Origin: Singulisphaera sp.
GTDB taxonomy: Bacteria; Planctomycetota; Planctomycetia; Isosphaerales; Isosphaeraceae
Length of the DNA stretch: 43,387 nt
Assembly (NCBI GenBank): GCA_027451445.1
Contig: DAIDJG010000367.1
Coordinates: 1-43,387, forward strand
Direction of reading: 5' to 3'
Positions within the stretch are counted from its first letter, which is position 1. Each line of letters opens with the position of its first letter. This document shows positions 33,301-36,603 of this stretch, piece after piece. The notes under the pieces were generated by a model, which was not told the origin of the DNA, did no database searches, and worked only from the letters and a program-made list of their open reading frames with translations. The translations under genes were made by a program, and so were the position numbers.

Positions 33301-33523
33301 AATCGGCTCGACGATCGCCACCATCGGGCACAGCACGGACAGCAGTCTCTCGGCCCCCGGTCACGTTTCGGCCAATCGCGTGGCCCAGACGCTCGCGGAA
33401 GCGAAGCGGTCGAAAGTGCGGTTCACAAAGGGAGACCACTCCGGCCACCACAACAGCAGCCTCTGGCTCACGGCGCTGGATCATCTGGCCGATGAGCCCG
33501 TCAGGCGGCATCGGCGCGTCTGA
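15302..33523 (+). CDS. giant LEPR-XLL secreted/surface multidomain protein 2 (6073 aa)
   Basis: Paralogue of the preceding gene with the same 5' context (GAGAGAGG then ATG). Domains: basic leader ending LEERTLLS (27-50); Asp-box piece (77-193, STDGGNSWN); a long NHL-like block (about 250-1163) of units like GIAFDxSGNLYVxSxxxNxV; Asp-box pieces (1167-1297, 1523-1710); P domain 1 (1312-1485); Ig-like; degenerate glycine-rich GSGY repeats (1970-2280); P domains 2-4 (about 2315-2460, 2572-2710, 2713-2852); VPS10/BNR-like propeller (2873-3897) with STDEGQSWN and STDDGQTWA boxes; twelve Ig/FN3-like repeats (4047-5445); SbsA-type Ig domains; conserved tail (6013-6073). I saw only three cysteines, one in the leader and a pair in WPCCGG. 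It is likely a secreted or surface-attached structural/adhesive protein; no enzyme can be assigned. Confidence 0.9.
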   Translation: MRRAGSRVGKVSVDRSEGSEGRSLLRLRKSKCRRLALESLEERTLLSTLPTTSATAWANLNTAIGESGTGGAGGGNNSSPTIVIDPNNSLDLAAVWVRTTGTGSNRLGAYSSTGAQYTSVIEGAYSTDGGNSWNALTIAGLNQVDLSQSQVGVRVGYNEITDPSIAFDGSHNLYLSYSEHNNSFSAGSIDLDKFTFNGGAPTQVTLTGGGSSGPYSILYQWAGTQGSAPAYAPALAVDSSPVPNASTFLQGPVGVNVGPAGNVYVSTPSGNMVMQYSLTTGGLLNTYASAGQASPQYQAFNNTNTELYVPNPANQSVTAYDTNPTTPPTSTVDGTFTLKGDTLNVPEGEAYGPDGNLYVVNTGGNDVLEYDGFSGAFIKDFVLPGTGGLNAPNGIAFVPGDVNGSFYVSSSNSNQILEFYGPKASTALQGTLVPGGTITGNAKSPLGQPGALAYAPAASLTGANDLFIANTGNESLTTNGGTLTAPVFQGASLSNPLGEVMTTTTLSNGDVIPVLLVVNQGSATQNTGSILEYDGTSGAFIKTLVSNLPQPDSIAVDSQLPTGNVYVTSSTQNEVLSFTVATGANNPLNPSGAVYASFGMSTPAGLTFDPKSGNLFVVSTATNSVEEFNGPTSGTPGAFVTQFVNNSGLLSKADGIAFGPDSNLYISSSQSNTIVAYQGTTGASPGAPIKVFVSAGLDGMINPKGIAFDPSSGNLLVAASGTVYEFYGPTGVAPGSGVTTPFGVGIYTNTNALSSAYGIAIGSNGLVYVSSTGTSEVLQFGGTSNAPVAAGNLIGDFAASYDPTGLAFDGSGNLYVSIGSPAVTKPAIQQKGMVIEYTLGLDASNNIVATYAGTVADPQTALFTKGAVSDPIGLTFDSSGKLYVVSAGDAEVMRFAPPAATTPPTFPWTASPSSGNGAAVYTTAGLSAPFDIAIGGTAGNVYVTDDGFAPGQVVQFAGPAAVNAGTLLSPAAGFAAVFDPVAVAFDSSGNLYVANQSANMIEKFDASTGAYKKTFVVPQFVSANGGLSVPTDIAFNALGDLFVSSSGSDRVIEYSPTGAFLSDYTSSKVIGDPEGLAFDASDNLYVADGFNNDVLRFAVAGGAATTFVGVGQGGLSAPRGLAFDSLGNLYVASSTNDVVMRYTSAGVNDPITGNPATTAVFAGGAVGYTDPTTGASQSDVLFGNIYVAWTTNDTYLDANGTNPNNIRVVGSDDGGQTISAPRFLNTDGNAIDEYVGGSNRDFTPSLVVSDLSNNKIGGGVLTAVWDNNPNNGNPDNIETNQITNGVDTHIANGPGVAIQNAIAPATTPPNFITRSTTSTISVAASDFGANFSTLSNINVTLNITSPNEGLNTMEAILIPPASTGVGQITLFTNATDVNGNATGTGGISGNYMGSTGSITNSNVGPASSTFIGATFDDGASHSITNTANPTGRFRPFGSMSALYSGNNLLPINLAGIWTLKIINFNSTGTNPQSQLDNWSITFTSGLTPGANQVSAGTSTLHGSLYQAGLAGSTYTGASSGAIPIGFGAQPVIAEDETLGSFSPYQGNIYIAYATHLGKTDPTINPANNTQIILATSTDGGASYTQAQVDRDPPDHAVGPLFQPTVAVDQATGTVVVGYYDTRYDAAQARVAYTIQTSIDGGTTFSANSFLNQPNQAYDEASGSIVTLGPIPDNDSGANPIAENTFSFGEHQGLAVFNGVVYGAWSSNLNGGTSHDNNYPGDLNQLDITVATATIASGPRIVDGTSGPVGPGTINNSTAVDGSPIAQRLYVRFDRPIDPNSFNLSEVTISALDANGNPLASIVPTNVTPIGTAFLTYTPPVGQSFSEYEEFEVDFTPDSTPGTVSYSISPASGSGFASEIHDLVRTLTSDGNVMDQNQNRVIDGNDAFAQPAPATPGSAPLAGAGTYANNSLPIIVPGPHLVGTNVGNSVGVGNSGPQGTSDNEILNSTGSYINVNYDREMNASSATQGVESISVTNGGTGYTSVPIVTIAGGQGAAATALLGVTTITAIANGGSGYSVGELLTLLGGVNTVPATIKVTAVDPVTSAVTAAIVLSEGTYTSLPGNPASVTSATGSGARFDVSGGVSAPFLGAATITSIGSGGSGYNVGDTLSVAGGTGSLSALIEVTSVSAGAVTSAVLLNPGIYTSAPASPVTTSDNSGSGSGATFNLSFDPLIKATSGGTNYTTAPLVFFGGNNTSMATGIAAILGGQVTGILVTNTGSGYTAAPTVYFSGGATATATVVNGKVTQINIVNGGMFYTSIPAVTITGGNPTTNATATAQLWPNPVLQIVGPAGQVNLPQTFSASAVNQNVPKTAGQALNSTIDIPPDKNTFALSNLTVTVNIADAAVADLTGYLIAPNGTRVLLFQNVGGPSGQNFTNTTFSDSATTAINDPASVAPFTGSFRPQDTLGLSQLLQGGLNATDLASDLAHSGWTLQLTDNNPNDGKVATLLSWSLTATPVINVLPLVPGANPGSYTGFMVTFPQQSLSGTYTVQLAPTIVSFVTGVGGLSINGSLTGPYENDQNLNAGVYNLTGNLPPATLTTTYSSIIQTPVATTPVSITPQTQTGASTGAVVVPDNSGAESPITFPLDHGTFPITSLTLTVNISASANANLTGYLVSPTGQMVELFTGLSGQNLVNTTFSDSASQPIGTGTASYTGTFKPVSPLSALNLTDLAFDTPHATWKLLVVDSHAGGPADSTTINSWSMTANDNLFTSQITINDNYTITAGTTLALDIQDTHDPDLTAFLVPPPGMGVAPIELFSGVGATGTQQNFIGTVFNDGINPVTGQIYTPIQKGGPPFTGSFSTQLEPSTNGLKTLTGKSVNGVWTLEIINNTQTGSGALKDWSLTFNKQNGGSGLGETVADQASASFRIFTMDPTNPQSSQTWTAVGPASLGGGQSGRVTAIAVDPSDPSDNTVYAAGAEGGVWKTTNFLTTNPGGPTWIPLTDFGPDSSINMGGLAVFPRNNDPRQSIIFAATGQADANWNQGVGILRSEDGGQTWQLLDSTVNVDSNGNYLPLSSPLRDHAFVGNTSFKIVVDPKPAPNGNAIVYAVFNGPNGGIWKSSDSGNTWGLVNANFNPKVPASPSNPYRIANLAGQGNDFSFDNSSGTVNVISNPTGNLQIMFAALQGQGVYLSTDEGQSWNLMTGGIGNPLIQDGDAKPPIKPPVPVSNPGVSPNFPSGRILLASPDLVANYTATDQFPFGVQNYVYSGWLYALVVNPDNSLHAVYMTKDFGQNWVNVPIPVLENGTPASATAAIPTLNAPTPTNPGAPNFDVFNNGIQGQGNYDATMAIDPLNPNILYVGGAKDLQVGSQGFIRIDTTNIADAHAFYTDSLRPDGGQILVNANSPVVLKAPNTNNSTVGLNNNPWQDAIMNLINPGTVFFDSSTYYIDNTQSFANDGTGVTWSFMSSALAGSTDQHKLLSMIDPLTGEVRLIFGDDQGIFTGIDNNGVFISGVDNGRLGTASEGFGARNGNLQITELYQGAVQPSAEAAAAALFYAGAQDNGADTSGSYQSVIGQGQISWGVSGGDASAMATDAGGSGSYYQYLWPCCGGNNTDFFLVNGNPSTNGLVLPASFQQDFPQVADVSTLAVNPIQGNSVLGSGTNAGKAQILIGSLDGRLFRTEDSGATWFVIADNTVLDGSNVTATAFGAPDSSVTGNSLDSFIYAGMGSGKVYVTIKGGGLGSGTNPWININNGALAGNNAPVQAIVASPDRGNHEAYLVTTNGVYFNQDTVGTYDPVTGLQITPPSQWVNVTGDLFNLPKLNGFNDPNQTYQQLGFLTSLAVDWRYVIPNNFASPPANPTDPTQTHPVLYVAGTAGVFRSTDDGQTWALFPSQDPNSASSGVTPITPGGDIPNVKVSNLQMAIGNVDPTSGRPVQTVDDPNLLVATTFGRGDFAIRLAPDTFPASLALDPVNPPPGGSDSGQSPTDKITNVWNSVIDGYSEQSAFGNTVRITLVDETDPLHPTYIGGYDGAKIGGQLITGEPAGAGFADSTGTNAAYQTNATGQFAVPISIRMPDGVRTIGVVATDSSGTQGNIALFTFTLITATPPTPSQPTLDPASDTGTLGDNITSINQPFIDVAVTENPQTVPFQIILMRSTSAGGPFTQVATIPIPQGAGTYPIQDLNTLVDTTAGTTNAGTNYYYEAEQEDVAGNFSGLSSIYQLTYKSTATRPTNLTLDPASDSGVKLDNITNNTSPTFDVSSIESSALQVVLLRSSDGGVTYNAVKTVNLTAPTTTPVQIQDPGPVRPDGRYLYEVEQIDVAGNLSAASLPLPIVIVATPPTPPSLVLNPVSDSGVKGDHITNVTTNLQFVVSGAIVTLPAPFQNDAPEQVLLLRSTTNLAGSFTPVASATATSTSIILADPGPLNNGTTYYYEVEQEDAAGNISTPSTSVPVTIKTTAQTPNGLALAPGSDSGASSTDNITNVTHPSFVVSNIEATAQQVILLREPVGGSTFSTVSTLNLSAPTTNPVTIQDPGPVQPDGAYLYEVEEVDVAGNTSSPSTPALQVLVVATPPSTPSVTLDPGSDSGVPGDNITNTTSPTFDISGATASLAAPFSGDAPDQVMLLRSTSPTSGFVTVATATATGSNLTLQDSGPLSGNPPVAGVTYYYEVEQEDIAGNFSTPSAPLAVTIKTTAPTPSGLALDPNHPSPGGSDTGRSNADAVTNDSAPFLVVSGIEANAQSVTLLSSSNASGPFTPVVTATPPTFNSNGTVSIQAPAQSDGVVYFEVQQVDVAGNTSTASAPLKVLVVTSTPATPSLALDALSDSGTVGDNITNVTDPLFDVSGLSVPFPADGPEQLFLLRSATGTPGSFTQVATITNSGTIRDPGPLAGAPPVAGITYYYEVQAEDVAGNFSADSAPLAITIKTTAQTPTGLALDPSHPSPGGSDTGLSSTDNITNDTTPFFTVSSIENGAEKVLLLRSTSATGTFTAVNTLNNPTIVNGTVSIQDTTGVTSDGIYYYEVEQVDIAGNLSSHRSPLSVLFVTAKPTSPSLTLDPASDTGTLGDNITSNINPAFDVSGVTVSPPFPADGPFQVILLRSTSASGPFNQVATVSGSGSGSVTVQDPTGDQPDGFYYYEIEQEDIAGNVSAPSSPLKVLIVTTPPASPSLTLSGGTVVGNTSVTNVTSPTFNVTGVTVTPPFPGDGTQKLILLRSSTNLSNSFSPVATLTNVAPGSDSIQDPGPVPSDGYYYYEVEQVDVAGNVSVPSAALKVLVVTATPSTPAIALSSDSGVLGDKITNVTNPSFNVSGVTVNPPFVGDAPYEVLLLRGTSASGPFNQVAMISGGSTGSVTIQDPGPLAGNPPIAGIAYYYEVEQQDVAGNISSPSAPYKITIKTTAQTPNAPALDPTSQSGASATTTSIVSPVFDVANIEPTAQQVILLRSTSQNGTYAAVNTLTNPTVTNGSVSIQDPGPVQPDGTYYYEIKQVDVAGNTSTASASLALTINTAAPPVPGAPTLDPTSQTGGSANPNMTKDNGSSQAPLTFQVSVTSTPAVTNPYVYLYDVTGTTPVLIGGPVQAVNGVATITVNNHTLADGVHDFATSVAANPTSPQSGLSASTAITIQTSTHYTGDSLTSNFFTSAPGSYVFHFDHELAGFTPDVANGTGIANAPFAVMIIPSGPDGRMTQQQTGTFWSAPNGADGGDLPIHSTVVYHVNGDGTSQLTLTPIVPMGTNLYLLSVQGSLTDLAGNTVTSLSGKLGPFYDSFDLRLPQVNPAAPQVVNVSTNNGATRIVPGTNPTIAQPDTIAIQFNKAMNFYDINNSTVFLQALPNGTSNLSTVPTVVTYSPSTQTAYLTPTARLTTGTKYIIVVRGALTDDTQFPSDGTPIGADYFATFEVATNPVVPGPGSFRVTATTPQNGTAIPSQFGYVSVTFSGPLSTQAVTRFDIMLTPNPSAPNNYVPVNAKIAFNPNTDQEIIVPTDVMGHAIDYLGLQNLYEANLDGSPNLNAPLLNVNGLPAGMNGNIPYYATWLLNIPSPSASRSSSSAAEFVTTANATPPTGPAAVIGSTIATIGHSTDSSLSAPGHVSANRVAQTLAEAKRSKVRFTKGDHSGHHNSSLWLTALDHLADEPVRRHRRV
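16051..18790 (+). repeat. NHL-like repeat block unique to giant protein 2
   Basis: About 910 residues of repeated units with the pattern (G/D)(I/L)AFDxxGNLYVxSxxxNxVxxF, typical of NHL/SMP-30-like beta-propellers. The number of units suggests two or three propellers. Giant protein 1 has no such block: its matching segments PTIAVD and NVYIAWGTND are nearly adjacent, whereas here PALAVD and NIYVAWTTND flank the block. It is therefore a clean insertion in this gene or a loss from the other. Confidence 0.75.
21206..22138 (+). repeat. degenerate glycine-rich repeats in giant protein 2
   Basis: This region occupies the same place as the eight regular repeats of giant protein 1 but is less uniform. 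Units such as VTNGGTGYTSVP, IANGGSGYSVG, IGSGGSGYNVGDT and VTNTGSGYTAAP are interleaved with longer spacers, suggesting either an older copy or a different solenoid geometry. Confidence 0.7.
27440..31633 (+). repeat. twelve tandem Ig/FN3-like repeats in giant protein 2
   Basis: Units of about 116 residues end in YYYEVEQ(E/V)DVAGN strands. The order of the two unit types is B A B A B A B A B B B A, compared with B A B A B A B B A in giant protein 1. The alternation suggests that growth was by A-B pairs near the front, with extra B units near the end. Confidence 0.85.
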
Positions 33524-33531
33524 CGCGCCGA
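33511..33531 (+). terminator. 8-bp hairpin enclosing the stop codon of giant gene 2
   Basis: TCGGCGCG (33511-33518) and CGCGCCGA (33524-33531) are perfect reverse complements, and the five-base loop TCTGA contains the stop codon TGA (33521-33523). No T-run follows. The arrangement mirrors the end of giant gene 1. Confidence 0.5.
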
Positions 33532-33548
33532 GCTGATGGCCATAGTGC

Positions 33549-33586
33549 AAAAAAACGGGCCGAGCTCCTCATTGAGGGCTCGGCCC
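33549..33586 (-). terminator. intrinsic terminator of the sigma factor gene
   Basis: On the - strand a stem of GGGCCGAGC pairing with GCTCGGCCC (33557-33565 with 33578-33586), extended inside by CCTC/GAGG with one bulged base and an ATT loop, is followed by C-bearing sequence and seven T residues (A-run at 33549-33555). This is a textbook Rho-independent terminator about 70 bp past the sigma factor stop. On the + strand it lacks a T-run but could still help insulate the end of the giant gene transcript. Confidence 0.85.
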
Positions 33587-33656
33587 AAACTCATTTCGAA
33601 GGGCCCGCAAAGGATGACCGTCCAAACGAGATAATGTGCCTCTTTGTGTTCACCGA

Positions 33657-34745
33657 TCAGAGCGCGGCCATTTCGAGCTCATCCTCAGCCGCGAATTTAC
33701 GTAGCTTGTCATACGCTCGCATTTCGATTTGGCGCACCCGCTCCTTGGTCACGCCCAGCTCTTTGCCGAGTTGTTCGAGCGTCATCTCCGCGGCACCGCC
33801 CAGCCCATAGCGATTGGTCACGATTCGGCGCTCGCGTTCGTCCAGCCGGCCGAGGAATCCCTGGAGCATCTCCTGGCGCTGGCGCCAGCCGGCTTCGGAC
33901 TCGTGTTCGTCGGACCGATGATCACCCTCACCCTCGAACAACTCGCCGTGGCCCGTCTGGAAGCGATCGTTGCGTACCTCTTCCTCGGGAATACTCCGCG
34001 AGAAGTTTCGGATGATGGCCCACGTGGCGTAGGTGCTGAATTTGTTGCCGAGTGCGAAGTCGAACTTTTCGACCGCCCGGATCAGCGACATATTGCCGTC
34101 GGAGACCAGCTCGAAAAAGTTGTTTCTCGGCCCAATCTTCTTCTTCGCAATCGAGACCACCAGCCGGAGATTCGCGCGAATGAGCTGATTCTTGACGGCG
34201 AGCGCCTCGCCCTGGAGCCGTTCGATCTCGTCCATATCCGCGGCACTCGCGTTCGACGGATCGAGCCGTGATCGCAGAAGCGCCGCCTGATGCCGAAGGA
34301 AATTCATCTTCCGGAACAGGTGCCGCTCCTGCTCCCGAGTCAGCAAAGGCGCGTCGTAGAGATCGGCCAAATAGGGAGGCAGCCCATCCGTCTTCTCTGC
34401 GCGGGGCGTCTCCGCCGCGGATTCCCCTTCGGGCATTGGACCGAGGATCTCGGCGTGCCGCGCAGGGTCGTCAAAACTCGGATGAGGCATGTAGTCAAAC
34501 TTTGACTCCAGTAACCTCAGCGCACGGACCTCGTTCAAAACGCGGCCGATCACCTTCGGAGTCCGACGGAACTGCCCGGCGATCGCCTCCGTGCTAATGC
34601 CCTCCCGAAAGAGACGGTAAATCTGGGCCTTCTGCGCCTCATCCAGCGGGGACTTTCCACCCACCAACACCGGACGCTTCGCAACTCCCTTACGGCCCCG
34701 ACGGGTCAGGCCGACCTCATCAAGCACTGTGCTGGGCATTTCCAT
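33657..34745 (-). CDS. sigma-70 family RNA polymerase sigma factor with N-terminal HTH
   Basis: Directs RNA polymerase to a promoter class. From the chosen start the protein has 362 residues. Residues 34-75 (DEAQKAQIYRLFREGIS...) look like an added helix-turn-helix; a short linker precedes LPPYLADLYDAPLLTREQE (122-140, region 1.2-like). Region 2 spans about 185-252, with NLRLVVSIAKKK, DGNMSLIRAVEKFD and KFSTYATWAIIR. Region 4 is near 303-352, with the HTH TLEQLGKELGVTKERVRQIE. Region 3 is short or very divergent. It resembles primary-like group 2/3 sigma factors rather than ECF factors. ATG at 34745 is preceded by GAGGAG at good spacing. An in-frame ATG at 34826 overlaps the TetR stop as ATGA but has a poor ribosome site and would place the operator inside the gene. 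The target regulon is unknown. Confidence 0.85.
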   Translation of the reverse strand: MEMPSTVLDEVGLTRRGRKGVAKRPVLVGGKSPLDEAQKAQIYRLFREGISTEAIAGQFRRTPKVIGRVLNEVRALRLLESKFDYMPHPSFDDPARHAEILGPMPEGESAAETPRAEKTDGLPPYLADLYDAPLLTREQERHLFRKMNFLRHQAALLRSRLDPSNASAADMDEIERLQGEALAVKNQLIRANLRLVVSIAKKKIGPRNNFFELVSDGNMSLIRAVEKFDFALGNKFSTYATWAIIRNFSRSIPEEEVRNDRFQTGHGELFEGEGDHRSDEHESEAGWRQRQEMLQGFLGRLDERERRIVTNRYGLGGAAEMTLEQLGKELGVTKERVRQIEMRAYDKLRKFAAEDELEMAAL

Positions 34746-34772
34746 GGGAATTCTCCTCAGATTGCCTCGACC

Positions 34773-34788
34773 AGTAGACCGGTCTACT
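34773..34788. promoter_or_regulatory. perfect 16-bp palindrome, probable TetR operator (sigma gene side)
   Basis: AGTAGACCGGTCTACT is a perfect palindrome 28 bp ahead of the sigma factor start and 35 bp past the TetR stop. Its core TAGACCGGTCTA reappears in altered form ahead of the TetR gene. Half-sites of the TAGACC kind resemble, from memory, sites of NemR-like and QdoR/YxaF-like TetR regulators. No clear -10 box was found next to it, so whether it controls a separate sigma-gene promoter or blocks read-through is open. Confidence 0.7.
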
Positions 34789-34822
34789 ACAAACGCAACG
34801 CGAAAAAGCCGGGCGCTTTCCT

Positions 34823-35407
34823 TCATACCCGCAAGACGGACGCAAAGACGACGTCGAGGAACGTCCTCAAAGGAGCAACGCTCCGCGTCGTCTTGGCACG
34901 TAGGACGGCTCCTTGCCAGCTATTAAGCCAAAAATCCGCCAATTGTTGCGGTTCGAGGTGGTCGGGAATCTCACCGGCCTCCCGTGCCTGTTGTAAACAG
35001 GCGGCGAAACGGCCGACCCAACCCTCGAAGATTTCCTCCAGCCTCAGTCGGAAGACTTCGCTTTGAGCGGCCATCTCCTGGCTGAGGTTACCCACCAGGC
35101 AGCCGGCTCGGCATTCCTGCGACTGCAAGCGTTCGATCAGCGACTCGAACAGCCCGCGTAGCCGCTCCATCGGGCTCCGGGACTCGTCGCTCAGCGACTC
35201 GTCAAGGATCGCGTCGAAACGGCTCGCGAAGTGGTTGAGCACCTCGAGACCGAAGTCCTCCTTGCTATTGAAGTAGTAGTAAAACGACCCCTTGGGGACA
35301 CCGGCGACCTGAAGCACGGCCTCGATCCCCGAGTTATTGTAGCCCCGCTGCAGGAAGACCTGCTTCCCGGCTTCCAGCAAACCCACCTTGGTCTTTTCCT
35401 TGCTCAT
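34823..35407 (-). CDS. TetR/AcrR family regulator, NemR/AcuR-like
   Basis: A one-component repressor of 194 residues, normal length for TetR. The N-terminal HTH runs through GIEAVLQVAGVPKGSFYYYF followed by SKEDFGLEVL (about residues 28-57), the classical DNA-binding signature. The ligand domain has CRAGCLVGNLSQEM, matching the GCL motif region of NemR/AcuR-type regulators, where the cysteine can sense electrophiles or oxidants; sensing here is inferred. Start ATG follows a GGGAGGGGGG ribosome site. Probable operators overlap its own promoter and lie between it and the sigma factor gene downstream on the same strand, suggesting autoregulation and control of the sigma factor. Alternative: it regulates a distant enzyme gene and only itself locally. 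Confidence 0.88.
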   Translation of the reverse strand: MSKEKTKVGLLEAGKQVFLQRGYNNSGIEAVLQVAGVPKGSFYYYFNSKEDFGLEVLNHFASRFDAILDESLSDESRSPMERLRGLFESLIERLQSQECRAGCLVGNLSQEMAAQSEVFRLRLEEIFEGWVGRFAACLQQAREAGEIPDHLEPQQLADFWLNSWQGAVLRAKTTRSVAPLRTFLDVVFASVLRV

Positions 35408-35470
35408 GATTCCCCCCTCCCGAGGGGACCGGCGTTACCCCAAGCGACTGCATCGTCGTTCACTGGATTT

Positions 35471-35499
35471 ATATTAGACCGGTCGTCTAGTAGGATCAA
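35471..35499 (-). promoter_or_regulatory. TetR gene promoter with operator in the spacer
   Basis: Read on the - strand: TTGATC (35494-35499), a 17-bp spacer, then TAATAT (35471-35476), a near-consensus housekeeping promoter. The spacer contains GACCGGTC (35477-35484) and the arms TAGAC/GTCTA (35475-35479, 35485-35489), a variant of the palindrome at 34773-34788 that differs by an apparent GTC duplication. A repressor bound here would block polymerase, as expected for TetR autoregulation. Confidence 0.7.
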
Positions 35500-35748
35500 G
35501 GGGCTGAAGCGGAAATCCTGAAAAAAACATCCTTGACCATTAAGAGGCTGTCACCATAACATTCTCCCTAACATCGCTCTCGAGGGGCGATGTCACTTGG
35601 CTACGGCGGCCCCCTGTGCGAATCATCGTCACGGCGGGGTTTTTTATGCGCGCTCCACTCTCAACTCCCCTTGGACGTCAGTGGAGCGGCCGGATACACC
35701 CCGAATTCCCGAGGCGTTGGCCGCTAACCCACACCCAAGCTCCAGGTC
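35500..35748. other. intergenic DNA upstream of the TetR gene
   Basis: No gene is supported. An ACATCGC/GCGATGT hairpin lies near 35572-35595, and TAAGAGGCTGTC at 35540-35551 differs at one base from the right end of the REP-pair element that follows, possibly marking a remnant of a related element. Confidence 0.4.
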
Positions 35749-35926
35749 TTAGAGTCTGTCTCGGAAGTGGAGCGGAGTTGGAAAAGGGGGACCGGCTCCG
35801 AGTCTTCGAGGTGCCTGTCCCCCTTTTCTGACGGAGCGGGCGTGGAAATGGGGACGGGCACCGTCCGAAGACGGCCGGAGCCAGTCCCCATTTCCACGCT
35901 CCCGGGACTTGTGGGACAGACTCTTA
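35749..35926. repeat. REP-pair (BIME-like) element: two inverted hairpins with matching ends
   Basis: The ends carry AGAGTCTGTC (35751-35760) and its exact reverse complement (35915-35924). Inside are two hairpins: GAAAAGGGGGAC/GTCCCCCTTTTC (35781-35792 with 35817-35828) and a 15-bp stem CGTGGAAATGGGGAC with its complement (35841-35855 with 35884-35898). The loop of the second is an inverted relative of the first (GGCTCCG, CTTCG and GTGCC motifs shared), so the whole unit is a large imperfect palindrome. This is how REP pairs moved by RAYT transposases look. No transposase is present in the window. Confidence 0.7.
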
Positions 35927-36540
35927 GCGTCGAGATCCTGGGAGGTGGTCGGCATGCCGTGGTCCACGAATCGTCAACCAACGACACCGCACATCAGTCT
36001 CCGGGACTCACAGACCGTCGGACCAGTCCACCGGCCGACGTTCTTGAGTACGACCGCGAGCCGCGAACCCAGCCGGACGCGATCGAGACAGCTCTCCCAA
36101 GGGTCGGCGCGGGATCACTCTTCCCGAATGACTCCGCGTGCAGTGGCCGTCCCACGGCTCGAATTCGCTGACGTCGTCCGCGCCAAGTTCGCGTCCTCCT
36201 TCGGTCGACGCCGCGAAGCTCCGTGCAGACTACGGCTTGCTTCGGTGCGAAGCGTGCAAATCGCAACGTCGCCAAGGATAGAACGCTCTGCGTGGGTCAG
36301 CGCAACGGATATAACTTATTACTCGGACGAGACTTATAGAGAATCCATACGCTTCTGGCGCGCCCTTTGCACATCCATGAGATCACTGCGAAAAGATCGT
36401 GAGTCCACGACCAGGCCTCGATCCCATCCCGACGATCGTTCTTGCCTGCAAGATTCGCATGCGCCACCGCGCCGCCGAGTGCGTTGCCGGCGCGGCGTCG
36501 CGAGGTCTTTCTCGTGGGCGAGGCGGGGCGCAGGGGATCC
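35927..36540. other. long non-coding stretch ahead of the kdp operon
   Basis: ORFs here on either strand have shadow-like composition, no domain and no good start site. An AT-richer patch at about 36306-36352 (GGATATAAC, GACTTATAG, GAATCC) stands out and is the best place for the kdp promoter, but no convincing -35/-10 pair was found. A hairpin of GCCG-rich sequence lies near 36470-36500. Confidence 0.4.
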
Positions 36541-36549
36541 TGGGGGGGG

Positions 36550-36597
36550 CTCCTGCGACCGCCCGTCCGCGGGAGAGAAAGTCTCTCGGGGCAGGAG
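36550..36597 (+). promoter_or_regulatory. leader stem that can mask a Shine-Dalgarno sequence
   Basis: CTCCTGC (36550-36556) is the exact complement of GCAGGAG (36591-36597), which contains most of the strong AGGAGG ribosome site in front of the TTG-start ORF at 36604. A second hairpin, GAGAGA-AAG-TCTCTC (36573-36587), sits in its loop. The fold could switch translation of the first ORF of the kdp transcript. No match to the known c-di-AMP riboswitch pattern was seen. Confidence 0.4.
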
Positions 36598-36603
36598 GTC
36601 ACC

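Noticed and set aside
725-33523. Possibility that the giant genes encode modular synthases (PKS/NRPS)
   Set aside because: No ketosynthase, adenylation or carrier motifs; the repeats are all beta-rich Asp-box, P, NHL and Ig-like modules.
36360-36603. c-di-AMP (ydaO-type) riboswitch ahead of kdp
   Set aside because: Such riboswitches often precede K+ uptake genes, but the conserved core sequences were not found in the leader.
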